Assembly (NCBI GenBank): GCA_007133715.1
Contig: SLMF01000440.1
Span: 1-8,777 of the forward strand
From: Planctomycetaceae bacterium
GTDB lineage: Bacteria > Planctomycetota > Planctomycetia > Pirellulales > Pirellulaceae
Reading direction: 5' to 3'
DNA length: 8,777 bases
In this document: positions 1-7,143 of the stretch, piece by piece
Position numbering within the stretch: the stretch's first letter is position 1
How the letters are laid out: each line of letters starts with the position of its first letter
Notes under the pieces: generated by a model
The model's database searches: none
What the model was told of the DNA's origin: nothing
Seen by the model: the letters and a program-made list of their open reading frames with translations, nothing else
Position numbers and translations under genes: made by a program

Positions 1-1635
1 GGTGTGCGTATCATCGACATCCGGATCTTCCGTACTCAATTGGCCGACAACCGTCCCGACGGGTGCGGTCTGCGAGACGCTGTGAGGGGTCAGGGAGATG
101 TCCGTCGGCGCCTGGTTGACGCGCAACACCTCGATTACCAGGACCTGCTCGACCCACAGGCCGCCTTCGTCGGTGCTGCGGACGCGGATCTGATGCGTGC
201 TCTGTGCGTCGAAGTCCAGCACGGCGGCAGTTCGCAATTCATCGTCGACGATCTCGAACAGGTGGTTGTCATCGTCGCCTTCGCCGGCCACCAGGCTGTA
301 GGTGTGCACGTCGCCTACGTCGGGATCGACCGTCGACAGCATGCCCACCACCGTGCCGGCGGGTTGATTTTCGGGAACGGTGTTCGTGGAGAGTTGGATT
401 TCCAGCGACTGCTGGTTGTCTGGCAGGGCGGGGATGCCTGGGGTGGACAATTCGACCACGTTGCGCAGCACGTCGCTCGCGTCCAGGGCGCTCAAGGTCC
501 CGTCGCCCGTAACATCGCCGATGATCACCGGGTCGATCGTCGGGTACAGCATGCGGACTTCCGCCGGGTCGGTGGCATGAGGCGGATAGACGGCAAAGCC
601 GGTATCCAGTCCGACACCGACGCGTGCGATCAGGCGAGCGTCCTCGACGTCGTAACGTTCGTTGCGAGTGGTATCGCCGGGAAAGGCCACCACATGTACG
701 GCTTCATCTGCCGTCGCAGCCAGATCACCCGCATTGACTTCCAGATGCGTGATGCGCAGGGCCTGGGCCGCGCCATAGGCCGCGCCCTCCGGTACCGACG
801 CCCTCAGGGAGATGAGACTGGCAGCACCTTCCTCCAACGGTTCGATCGAGAACCAGGAAATGATGGCATGCCCCGGAGTTTCCAGATTCGCCACGACCGG
901 ACTGTCCTCCGGCGCGTCCACACCCCGCATCACGTCCTCGATCGTCATCAGATTCGGGTCGTAATGCAGGTGCAACAGCAGCGAAGTGACACCGGCTGCG
1001 TTGTTGATGGTGATCGGCAATCCTTCTTCGACCGGCTGGCCATCCCTTGCTACGGGAACATTCACCGCCTGTTGGGGTCCACGAGCCAGATCGGGGATAC
1101 TGACGACCACCGATTCGGGAGCGGCCACGAAGGTGAATTCGAAATCACCGCCCGGAACGCCATCGCCCGTGGGGAACGTGCCGGTGAACTCGCCGTCCAG
1201 CAGCGAGTGCCCGTCGAGTGCCCGGATTCCATTCTCCGCACTTCGCAGCCGCACGGTGTAGGTGTCTTCGGCCAACACCCCTCCCGAGGCAATGAACCGG
1301 AGATGGTTGCCCTCGACCAGGGCAGAACCTTGGATCGGGCCGGTGGAATCACCGACCAGCGAGAGATCCGCTTCGCCCAGAATCCCGCCTGCCGAATCGT
1401 ACAGATTCAACACGCTGGTATCGATCGCCTGGTTGAACTCGGCCACGAAACCGCTGGCGGTGGGCGTCAAGGCCGTGAGGTGCAGGTCGCCCGCCAGCAG
1501 CACGCGATCCTCCAACTGTTCCCAACCGAGGGTCCGCTGGGAACGGAAACCGGACAGCCGCCGCGGCTGGCCAATACCCAACCCCAAGAACGATGCACGT
1601 TTTCTTTTGTTTTCTGAGCGACGGTCGCGACGCAT
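1..1635 (-). CDS. LEPR-XLL surface protein with cohesin-like, dockerin-like and cadherin-like domains (3' end outside window)
   Basis: The minus frame is open from ATG at 1635 to the window edge, giving 545 codons with no stop, so the C-terminus is missing. A Shine-Dalgarno AAGGA (1643-1647) lies 7 bases before the ATG. The N-terminus is basic, then carries the planctomycete signature WEQLEDRVLLAGD (residues 38-50). Next come a bacterial Ig-like stretch (about 51-153), a cohesin-like domain (about 189-302, with LLLHLHYDPNLM), and two EF-hand-like dockerin repeats (D321/T323/N325/D332 and D374/T376/D378/D385, the second reading GDVTGDGTLSALDASDVL). A cadherin-like repeat follows (about 417-505, PENQPAGTVVG and DPDVGDVHTYSL), and a second begins at about 508. 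Known: LEPR-XLL proteins are exported or surface proteins, and dockerin and cadherin modules bind calcium. Inferred: a calcium-stabilised adhesion or scaffold protein. The biological target is unknown. It is divergent from the 625-aa LEPR-XLL gene. Confidence 0.9.
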   Translation of the reverse strand, partial: MRRDRRSENKRKRASFLGLGIGQPRRLSGFRSQRTLGWEQLEDRVLLAGDLHLTALTPTASGFVAEFNQAIDTSVLNLYDSAGGILGEADLSLVGDSTGPIQGSALVEGNHLRFIASGGVLAEDTYTVRLRSAENGIRALDGHSLLDGEFTGTFPTGDGVPGGDFEFTFVAAPESVVVSIPDLARGPQQAVNVPVARDGQPVEEGLPITINNAAGVTSLLLHLHYDPNLMTIEDVMRGVDAPEDSPVVANLETPGHAIISWFSIEPLEEGAASLISLRASVPEGAAYGAAQALRITHLEVNAGDLAATADEAVHVVAFPGDTTRNERYDVEDARLIARVGVGLDTGFAVYPPHATDPAEVRMLYPTIDPVIIGDVTGDGTLSALDASDVLRNVVELSTPGIPALPDNQQSLEIQLSTNTVPENQPAGTVVGMLSTVDPDVGDVHTYSLVAGEGDDDNHLFEIVDDELRTAAVLDFDAQSTHQIRVRSTDEGGLWVEQVLVIEVLRVNQAPTDISLTPHSVSQTAPVGTVVGQLSTEDPDVDDTHT

Positions 1636-2417
1636 GATGCATTCCTTCATTCATACAACGGTGTGTCTTAAGGGCTGACCTCCTGTCTCCACGGGCTTCA
1701 TCCTTGCCGAACAATTCAGCTGACGCAAACGGTGTGCCTTGGCACGCCAGCACCGAAAAAACCCGCTTCTTCTCTGATTCGAGGCAGGTGGGGGACGCTT
1801 TGTCAGGAAGTCAAGTGTGTAATTCCTACGAACTCCTTTGTAACACTTTACACTTCTTGGTCGAGCAAGGTCGGATTTTTGTTCCGGCGTTCCGATTTTG
1901 CCTGAAATTTCGCGCAGGAGGTGCCGTTCGATTTGAGCCCCCCCCACCGGGCCCGTGAAGCGCCGGCCGGGCGCACCGCCCCGATATCCCGCACATCTTG
2001 TGAGAAGATGAACCGGTTACGCGAGAGGAACGGCTAACTCTCCGCTCACGTCGAATCGGTACCGTCGGAGTTTGCCCCCTGAAATTAAAAATCGGAATCC
2101 CAGGAATTTTCCCAATTTTTTTTCGAGCAAGCTGGCAATGCTGCCACGAAATACTGATCCCCATCCCCGGTCCCGGTTCGAAAAGAGATCCGAACGGAAA
2201 GATCCGTAGGGTGTGCCTGATCCGTGCCGCTTCACACGCCACCACGATCAAACCGTTCCCCCCATTCGTCGCCGTCCCACCGCGCCGCGGACACGACAAC
2301 GCCACAGGAACTGATCTTGCTGAAAGTCGGCTCCGGAAGTAATTATCCCGATCCTCAACCCGTTTCACGGGTCATGCGGATCGTTGCCAAGCCCAATCCG
2401 TTTCCATCCGAGGAAAA
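1636..2417. other. Intergenic region between two divergent LEPR-XLL genes
   Basis: I see no convincing gene in these 782 bases. The open frames present give arginine- and proline-rich translations without recognisable domains. Small symmetric elements are present: GGTGTGCC/GGCACGCC (1731-1748, one T-G wobble, 2-base centre), TGTAA-N4-TTACA (1839-1852), CATCTT-N5-AAGATG (1994-2010) and ACCCG-N5-CGGGT (2358-2372). A 10-base inverted pair TTCCGATTTT (1890-1899) / AAAATCGGAA (2088-2097) is also present, and CCTGAAATT occurs at 1901-1909 and 2078-2086. AT-rich islands at about 2081-2130 stand out from the GC-rich surroundings. Promoters for both flanking genes should lie here, but I found no strong -35/-10 pair. 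Confidence 0.7.
1839..1852. promoter_or_regulatory. Operator-like palindrome TGTAA-N4-TTACA
   Basis: This is a perfect 5-base dyad with a 4-base spacer (CACT) inside an AT-richer patch. It lies about 200 bases upstream of the minus-strand LEPR-XLL start and about 565 bases upstream of the plus-strand one. The geometry suits a dimeric helix-turn-helix regulator, but I cannot assign it to a family, and a short dyad can arise by chance. Nearby GTGTAA (1815-1822 area) and CACTT repeats add partial symmetry. Confidence 0.25.
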
Positions 2418-4295
2418 ATGAAGATGTCGCGACATCGTCGTCAGGTCGGTTTCGAGCGACTGGAAGCCCGCTGCATGCTGAGCGCCACGGTCGCAGATTT
2501 GCCCGTTGTCCGCGTCGACATCCCCGATGCCGACGTCGCCACGGTGGAAAGCCAATTCACCGCCCGAGTCAATATCGATGACGCCTGGAGTCTGCGAGGC
2601 GCCGAAATCCACTTGGCCTACGATACCGACCTGTTGGACTTGGACCTGGGAAATGTGCGACCGGGGAGTGTCTGGACCGACGATGCCACCGAACTGGTCA
2701 CCAATCTTGACGAGGCAACGGGCACCCTGATTGTCTGGCTTTACCGCGCTGACGCACTCGACACCGCCGCCGGAAGTCTGCTGAACATCGAATTCGATAC
2801 TACCGGAAACGCCCAACCTGGCCAAAGTACGCGTCTGGACCTGACCTACGTCCGCCTCAACGAAGATCTGATCCTTGTCGATCCCGAACCGGTGCCGGGG
2901 GAAGACGAAACCGATGGCCTGATCAACTTCTTCGAACGCCCCACAATCGATGTCCAGGATGTCACCCAAGAATTACTGGCAGGCCAGCGGGCGGATTTCG
3001 AATTCGTCGTCCAGTTGTCCAACCCCAGCCCCCAAGAAATACGCGCTGACTTTACCACGGTCGATGGTACGGCCACCGTCGCAAACGGTGACTATGAAGC
3101 CGTCAGTGGCACCCTGGTATTCGAGCCGGGCACCACCCTTCGAACCATCGTGGTCCCTGTTTTTGGTAACACCCCCCCCGAGCAAACGAAATCGTTCTCC
3201 GTGCAGTTGAGCAACCTGACGAATGTCGAAGCCGGCCAATTGGATGCCACGGGGGTCATCATCGGGGCGGAAGAACCCGCCGAAACGGGCCTGTTGTCGG
3301 GTATCGTCTACGCCGATACCAATCACAATTACACCCCGGATTACGGGGAAGGATACCCGGGGGTGCTGATCACTTTGGAGAATGCGGAGGGAGAAACCCA
3401 GCAGACCTGGACCGACCAACATGGTTGGTATGAATTCCGCGACCTTCCGGAAGGCACGTATCGGGTGGAGCAGCGGCAGCCGGCGGCCCTGTTTCAAGAA
3501 ACTGACGAGTCCCGCCTGCACGCGCATGACAAGAATGAGTATGAAGAGATTGAGCTGTCCCGAGGCGAAGCGCGCCTGGATCTCCACTTCCGACACCTGG
3601 GGCTGCGTCCCGAGTTCTTCTATACCGCTCTGATGACCACATCGGTCCAGCCACCCGGGTCGGAACCATGGAATGAGTTGATCCAACAGATTGAAAAAGA
3701 CGCGCAGATAGAGGCTGGGGAGCTTGACAACCCCGCCCCCCCTGAAGTGGCGCAGAGCATCACACGCGAGGGCTATCGGGTCGTGGTGCGAGGCACGAAC
3801 GCCGCGGATCGTTTCGAGTTCCAGGCTGGCGTTACGACCCATACGATCCGCTTGAACGACGAAACGCAAACCTTCCCCGCCCAGGAAGTGACCGATGTGA
3901 GATTTGACGGGGGCCTGGGCAAGGATTCCGCCACAATCGTGGGCTTCTCGCCCGAGGATCAAGTGGATCTGACACCGAAAACCGCGGTTTTGAAAGGCCC
4001 CGGATACAAGGTGACGGTCACCAGCACCGAAGACATCACCGTAGTCTCGACCGGACCGGGCAAAGAAGCTCGCGTGTACGACTCACCCTTTGATGATCGC
4101 TTGCGCGCGGAACGGGAATCGGTGCGATTGGAAGCCGGTTTTTACCCGCAAGAGGCCAGCTATTATACCCAGAAAGTCGAGGGATTCGCACGGGTGGTGG
4201 CCAACTCGCGGTCCGGCGAGGACCGTCTGATCCGACTCGATCTGCTGGATTACGTTTTGGAGCAGACGGGCTCCTGGCTGCCCGAACCGCTGTAA
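2418..4295 (+). CDS. LEPR-XLL exported protein with cohesin-like, Calx-beta and SdrD-B-like domains and C-terminal tandem repeat
   Basis: Complete 625-aa protein ending in TAA. The Shine-Dalgarno-like AGGA (2411-2414) is only 3 bases from ATG 2418 but 9 from the in-frame ATG at 2424, so translation may start two codons later. The N-terminus has the LEPR-XLL variant FERLEARCMLSA (residues 12-23). A cohesin-like domain follows (about 30-152, with IHLAYDTDLLDLDLG and AAGSLLNIEF). Then come a Calx-beta repeat (about 175-283, with TTVDGTATVANGDYEAVSGT) and an SdrD-B/CNA-B-like beta-sandwich (about 290-392, with GWYEFRDLPEGTYRVEQ). Residues 452-612 form about three degenerate units of 45-52 residues, each ending in a G-x-(D/E)-type turn (GLGKD, GPGKE, RSGED) and followed by a hydrophobic strand. 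No enzyme active site is visible. Inferred role: an extracellular structural, adhesive or matrix protein. It is divergent from the other LEPR-XLL gene and convergent with epmB. Confidence 0.9.
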   Translation: MKMSRHRRQVGFERLEARCMLSATVADLPVVRVDIPDADVATVESQFTARVNIDDAWSLRGAEIHLAYDTDLLDLDLGNVRPGSVWTDDATELVTNLDEATGTLIVWLYRADALDTAAGSLLNIEFDTTGNAQPGQSTRLDLTYVRLNEDLILVDPEPVPGEDETDGLINFFERPTIDVQDVTQELLAGQRADFEFVVQLSNPSPQEIRADFTTVDGTATVANGDYEAVSGTLVFEPGTTLRTIVVPVFGNTPPEQTKSFSVQLSNLTNVEAGQLDATGVIIGAEEPAETGLLSGIVYADTNHNYTPDYGEGYPGVLITLENAEGETQQTWTDQHGWYEFRDLPEGTYRVEQRQPAALFQETDESRLHAHDKNEYEEIELSRGEARLDLHFRHLGLRPEFFYTALMTTSVQPPGSEPWNELIQQIEKDAQIEAGELDNPAPPEVAQSITREGYRVVVRGTNAADRFEFQAGVTTHTIRLNDETQTFPAQEVTDVRFDGGLGKDSATIVGFSPEDQVDLTPKTAVLKGPGYKVTVTSTEDITVVSTGPGKEARVYDSPFDDRLRAERESVRLEAGFYPQEASYYTQKVEGFARVVANSRSGEDRLIRLDLLDYVLEQTGSWLPEPL

Positions 4296-4355
4296 AGCTG
4301 CCCAGAATCACCGCAATTGCTGTTTCCAGTCGATCACGGGCGGAGCCGAAACGAT

Positions 4356-5474
4356 TCAGGCCAGCACCGTTTTCGAAGCTTCGCCCGCAATCTCCCGTAC
4401 ATAACGGGGGACCGCATAACCAGGAAGAGCCTCCCGGAGCTGCGCGATCAAATGCCTGCCTCTTGCTGTCGGCACCTCGAAATGGGCCGCTCCAGCAACA
4501 CGGTCCAGTTGATGCAGGTAATAGGGCACAACCCGACACTCCAATAACCGTTGGGACAAAGCCGCCAAGGTCGCCAAATCGTCATTGACACCCCGCAAAA
4601 GTACGCTCTGATTGAAGACCAGAATCCCGCGCTGGACCAGCGAAATCAGGGCCTCGCAAACGTTTGCGTCCAATTCGTGGGGGTGATTGCTGTGAACCAC
4701 GACCACCGCGGCGAGCCGCAAGCCGCTGAGACGATCCAGAAATTCGTCCGTCACGCGCTGCGGTATCATGATCGGTAACCGCGTGTGGATACGCACCCTT
4801 TTCAGGTGAGGAATCACATCGAGCTGCTCGAGTAGCTCCGCCAATTGGTGATCCGGCAATACCAACGGGTCGCCGCCGCTGAGCACAATCTCCTCCAGCA
4901 ACGGATCGTTGGCGATGGCATCCAGGGCCAACTGCCAATATGCGGGGGCTGCCAAACTGTCCCGAAAGGCGAAATGGCGACGAAAACAAAAGCGGCAATG
5001 GACGGCACACGCTCCGGCGGTTATCATCAAGGCCCGTCCAGAGTACTTCTGGAGCAGCACGGCAGTCCTTTTTGAGGAGTTGTCACCCACTGGATCGGAC
5101 GAAAAACCGGCAACATCGGACAACTCTTCGTCAACCGGCAGGATTTGTCGTAATAGCGGGTCGTTAGGATCGCCATTGCGGATGCGGCCCAGATAGCTCC
5201 AAGGTACTAACAGCGGGTGATGTCGGCTGGCCCGAACAGCAGCATCCGCCTGACTTGCAGGCAACCGTAGCTCGTGACATAGCTGGTGAGGGTCCCGAAT
5301 GGCCGTCTTCAGTTGAGTTTGCCAATCGCGGGACTCCGTCGCAGTTCGGTCCAGTTCGCGGCTTCCGGCTGTGGTCGAGGGACTGCGGTTCGTGGCGGAA
5401 TAAGCTGACAACATGGCGGGTCGCAAAGGGAAGGGCAGCATCGTCTCGTTGAATCTATCGACGGGAACCACCAT
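4356..5474 (-). CDS. epmB: EpmB, EF-P (R)-beta-lysylation lysine 2,3-aminomutase (radical SAM)
   Basis: The protein is up to 372 aa and aligns with E. coli EpmB (YjeK) over nearly its whole length. Examples are GDPNDPLLRQ (residues 101-110), GFSSDPV, the radical SAM cluster motif CAVHCRFC (Cys156, Cys160, Cys163), LSGGDPL (198-204), HTRLPIMIP, NQSVLLRGVND and YYLHQLDRVAGAAHF. Known role: using a 4Fe-4S cluster, SAM and PLP, the enzyme converts (S)-alpha-lysine to (R)-beta-lysine for EF-P modification. The C-terminus ends shortly after GEASKT, as in EpmB, and lacks the longer C-terminal part of clostridial lysine 2,3-aminomutase. The start is unresolved: ATG codons at 5474, 5441 and 5414 are all in frame and none has a clear Shine-Dalgarno. 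The 5474 start would leave only 31 bases to efp, so a shorter form is plausible. It is divergent from its partner genes efp and epmA. Confidence 0.95.
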   Translation of the reverse strand: MVVPVDRFNETMLPFPLRPAMLSAYSATNRSPSTTAGSRELDRTATESRDWQTQLKTAIRDPHQLCHELRLPASQADAAVRASRHHPLLVPWSYLGRIRNGDPNDPLLRQILPVDEELSDVAGFSSDPVGDNSSKRTAVLLQKYSGRALMITAGACAVHCRFCFRRHFAFRDSLAAPAYWQLALDAIANDPLLEEIVLSGGDPLVLPDHQLAELLEQLDVIPHLKRVRIHTRLPIMIPQRVTDEFLDRLSGLRLAAVVVVHSNHPHELDANVCEALISLVQRGILVFNQSVLLRGVNDDLATLAALSQRLLECRVVPYYLHQLDRVAGAAHFEVPTARGRHLIAQLREALPGYAVPRYVREIAGEASKTVLA

Positions 5475-5505
5475 TCAAGGCTATCGAAAGTAGGGAACAA
5501 CTAGC

Positions 5506-6075
5506 GTGGCTACGTACAAAACCAGTGATTTCCGGAAGGGGCTCAAGGTACAGATTGACGGCGAGCCGTACCTGATGATCGAAATGAACTTCGTGAAACC
5601 AGGAAAGGGCAACGCGCTGTACAAGTGCAAATTGCGCAACCTGCTCCGCGGTACCGTCCTGGACAGGACCTACAAGGGGGGGGACTCCTTGGAATCCGCC
5701 GACGTCGAAGAAATCGACGTTCAGTACCTGTACCGCCATGCCGATACGTTCGTGTTCATGGACAACAAGACCTTCGAACAGTACGAACTGAGTTCCGAAC
5801 AGGTTGATGACAATTGGAAATACCTGAAAGAGGGTATGGTCTGTTCGATGACCTTGTTCAATAACAATCCCATTATCCTTTCGCCGCCGAACCATGTTGA
5901 ACTGAAGGTGGAGTATTGCGAGCCGGGTGTCAAGGGTGACACGGCGACGAATGTCACCAAGCCGGTCAAGGTCGAGACGGGGGCGGAGATCCTGTGTCCG
6001 TCGTTCATCAACATCGGCAATATTGTCAAGGTGGATACGCGGACGGGTGCCTATGTCGAACGGGTCAGCAGCTGA
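5506..6075 (+). CDS. efp: Elongation factor P
   Basis: The 189-aa product matches E. coli EF-P (188 aa) from MATYKTSDFRKGL to VDTRTGAYVERVSS. It has three beta-barrel domains: an N-terminal KOW-like domain (about 1-63), a central OB domain (about 65-127) and a C-terminal OB domain (about 129-186). The modified lysine lies in FVKPGKGNA and is Lys34, the same number as in E. coli, where it receives beta-lysine. The factor binds between the P and E sites and promotes peptide-bond formation at polyproline stretches. The start is GTG, with AGGGA (5492-5496) 9 bases upstream. It forms a translationally coupled pair with epmA, whose start lies inside the last codons of efp, and it is divergent from epmB. 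This indicates the EpmA/EpmB type of modification rather than rhamnosylation or 5-aminopentanolylation. No clear promoter is visible in the short divergent gap. Confidence 0.98.
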   Translation: MATYKTSDFRKGLKVQIDGEPYLMIEMNFVKPGKGNALYKCKLRNLLRGTVLDRTYKGGDSLESADVEEIDVQYLYRHADTFVFMDNKTFEQYELSSEQVDDNWKYLKEGMVCSMTLFNNNPIILSPPNHVELKVEYCEPGVKGDTATNVTKPVKVETGAEILCPSFINIGNIVKVDTRTGAYVERVSS

Positions 6076-7060
6076 CACGCCCCGCCCGGATTTCGCTCCG
6101 TCTGCCTCTCTGGAAGCCCTGCGGTTCCGCGCGGTCATGCTGCGCCGGGTTCGACAGTTCTTCGACGAACGCGGTTTTCTCGAAGTCGAAACGCCGTTGC
6201 TGTCGGCCGATGTGGTAATCGACCTCCACCTGGACCCCCTCCCTGTCGTGTTGTCTTCGGCCCGGTGTCAAGCAGGCAAGGTGCGGACAATGTGGCTGCA
6301 GACGTCGCCCGAATTCGCGATGAAACGGCTGCTCGCCGCCGGATTCCCCTCGATTTACCAAATAACCCATGCCTTCCGTGGGGGCGAACGCGGCCGGTTG
6401 CACAATCCCGAGTTCACCCTGGTCGAATGGTACGCCGTGGGCCAAGGACGGGACGGAGGAATCCGGCTGCTTTCGCAGTTGGCCGAGACGCTGTTGAAAA
6501 AGGGGCCTGCCGAACGGCTCGCGTATCGGCATGCGTTTCAACTTGGGGTGGGTGTGGACCCATTCCAAGCTAGTTGTGAAGAATTGGCGGCAGCCGCGCG
6601 CCAACACGGCGTGGTGATTCCGGCGGGGCAGGATTTGCAGGACCGCGACGGCTGGCTCGATTTGCTGCTGGTCGATTGCATCGAGCCGCATCTGGGGCGT
6701 GGTCAACCTACCATCTTGTGTGACTACCCACCTAGCCAAGCGGCCTTGGCGCGGATTCGCCCGGATAGCCCCCCGGTAGCGGAACGCTTCGAACTGTACG
6801 TCGAGGGCATCGAATTAGCCAACGGATATCACGAGTTGCTTGAAGCCGAGGAACTGCGGCGGAGGAACGAGGCCGTGAATCGGCAGCGAGCTTTGGCGGG
6901 CAAAATGACGCTGCCGTCGGAAAGCCGCCTGCTGGCCGCGATGGAAAGCGGCCTTCCTCCCTGTACGGGGGTGGCGTTGGGGTTCGATCGACTCGTGATG
7001 CTTGCCTTCGGGGCTTCGGAACTGGCCGAAGTCCTGCCGTTCCCCCTGGAAATCGCCTGA
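6053..7060 (+). CDS. epmA: EpmA, EF-P--(R)-beta-lysine ligase (LysRS paralogue)
   Basis: The 335-aa product is close to E. coli EpmA/PoxA/GenX (325 aa). It is a class II lysyl-tRNA synthetase catalytic core without an anticodon-binding domain. Visible parts are motif 1 (FLEVETP, 42-48), TSPEFAMKRLL (84-94), motif 2 (HAFRGGERGRLHNPEFTLVEWY region, 106-127), FELYVEGIELANGYHEL (246-262) and motif 3 (GVALGFDRLVMLAFG, 306-320). Ala308 in GVALG matches Ala298 of PoxA, where lysyl-tRNA synthetases have glycine; that position is known to affect lysine versus beta-lysine choice. The enzyme activates (R)-beta-lysine with ATP and transfers it to Lys34 of EF-P. I chose ATG 6053, which overlaps efp by 23 bases. 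An in-frame ATG in the RAVMLRRV segment would cut into the conserved N-terminal helix. There is no strong Shine-Dalgarno, so coupling to efp translation is likely. It is convergent with folA. Confidence 0.96.
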   Translation: MSNGSAADTPRPDFAPSASLEALRFRAVMLRRVRQFFDERGFLEVETPLLSADVVIDLHLDPLPVVLSSARCQAGKVRTMWLQTSPEFAMKRLLAAGFPSIYQITHAFRGGERGRLHNPEFTLVEWYAVGQGRDGGIRLLSQLAETLLKKGPAERLAYRHAFQLGVGVDPFQASCEELAAAARQHGVVIPAGQDLQDRDGWLDLLLVDCIEPHLGRGQPTILCDYPPSQAALARIRPDSPPVAERFELYVEGIELANGYHELLEAEELRRRNEAVNRQRALAGKMTLPSESRLLAAMESGLPPCTGVALGFDRLVMLAFGASELAEVLPFPLEIA

Positions 7061-7100
7061 TCAAACCCCCATCACAGAATCGCCGCAGACGGAAACTCCT

Positions 7101-7143
7101 CCTCGTGATCTCGGCAGATCGCGAAACCCGTTGCGTCACGAGG
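7101..7143. terminator. Possible bidirectional hairpin between convergent epmA and folA
   Basis: A perfect 8-base inverted repeat, CCTCGTGA (7101-7108) and TCACGAGG (7136-7143), encloses a 27-base loop. A second hairpin, GATCT-CGGC-AGATC (7107-7120), overlaps the left arm by two bases. The right arm covers the folA stop codon. It sits in the 75-base spacer between the 3' ends of epmA and folA, where a two-way terminator would be expected. There is no T-tract on either side, so it is not a canonical intrinsic terminator. Confidence 0.3.

Noticed and set aside
4..1617. Long plus-strand open frame of 537 codons.
   Set aside because: It is antisense to the minus-strand LEPR-XLL gene, has no recognisable domain and is rich in R, Q, D, G and H without motifs. 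The minus frame gives clear cadherin, dockerin and cohesin-like signatures.
2317..2346. Promoter-like TTGCTG-N18-AATTAT upstream of the 625-aa gene.
   Set aside because: Only 3/6 and 4/6 matches with 18-base spacing, too weak to call.
1826..2368. Minus-strand open frame of 180 codons in the intergenic region.
   Set aside because: Its translation is arginine-, proline- and serine-rich with no motif, there is no Shine-Dalgarno, and it runs through several palindromes.
2973..3962. Minus-strand open frame of 329 codons opposite the 625-aa gene.
   Set aside because: It is a shadow of the plus-strand gene, whose frame carries Calx-beta and SdrD-B-like motifs. The antisense product has none.
4267..4284. 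CGGGC-N8-GCCCG hairpin at the 3' end of the 625-aa gene as a terminator.
   Set aside because: It lies within the coding sequence before the stop, has a 5-base stem and no T-tract.
1..7060. Polyproline (PPP) stretches that would make neighbouring genes strong EF-P targets.
   Set aside because: The genes contain only isolated diprolines (for example in EpmA at residues 226, 240 and 302), so no specific dependence can be argued.
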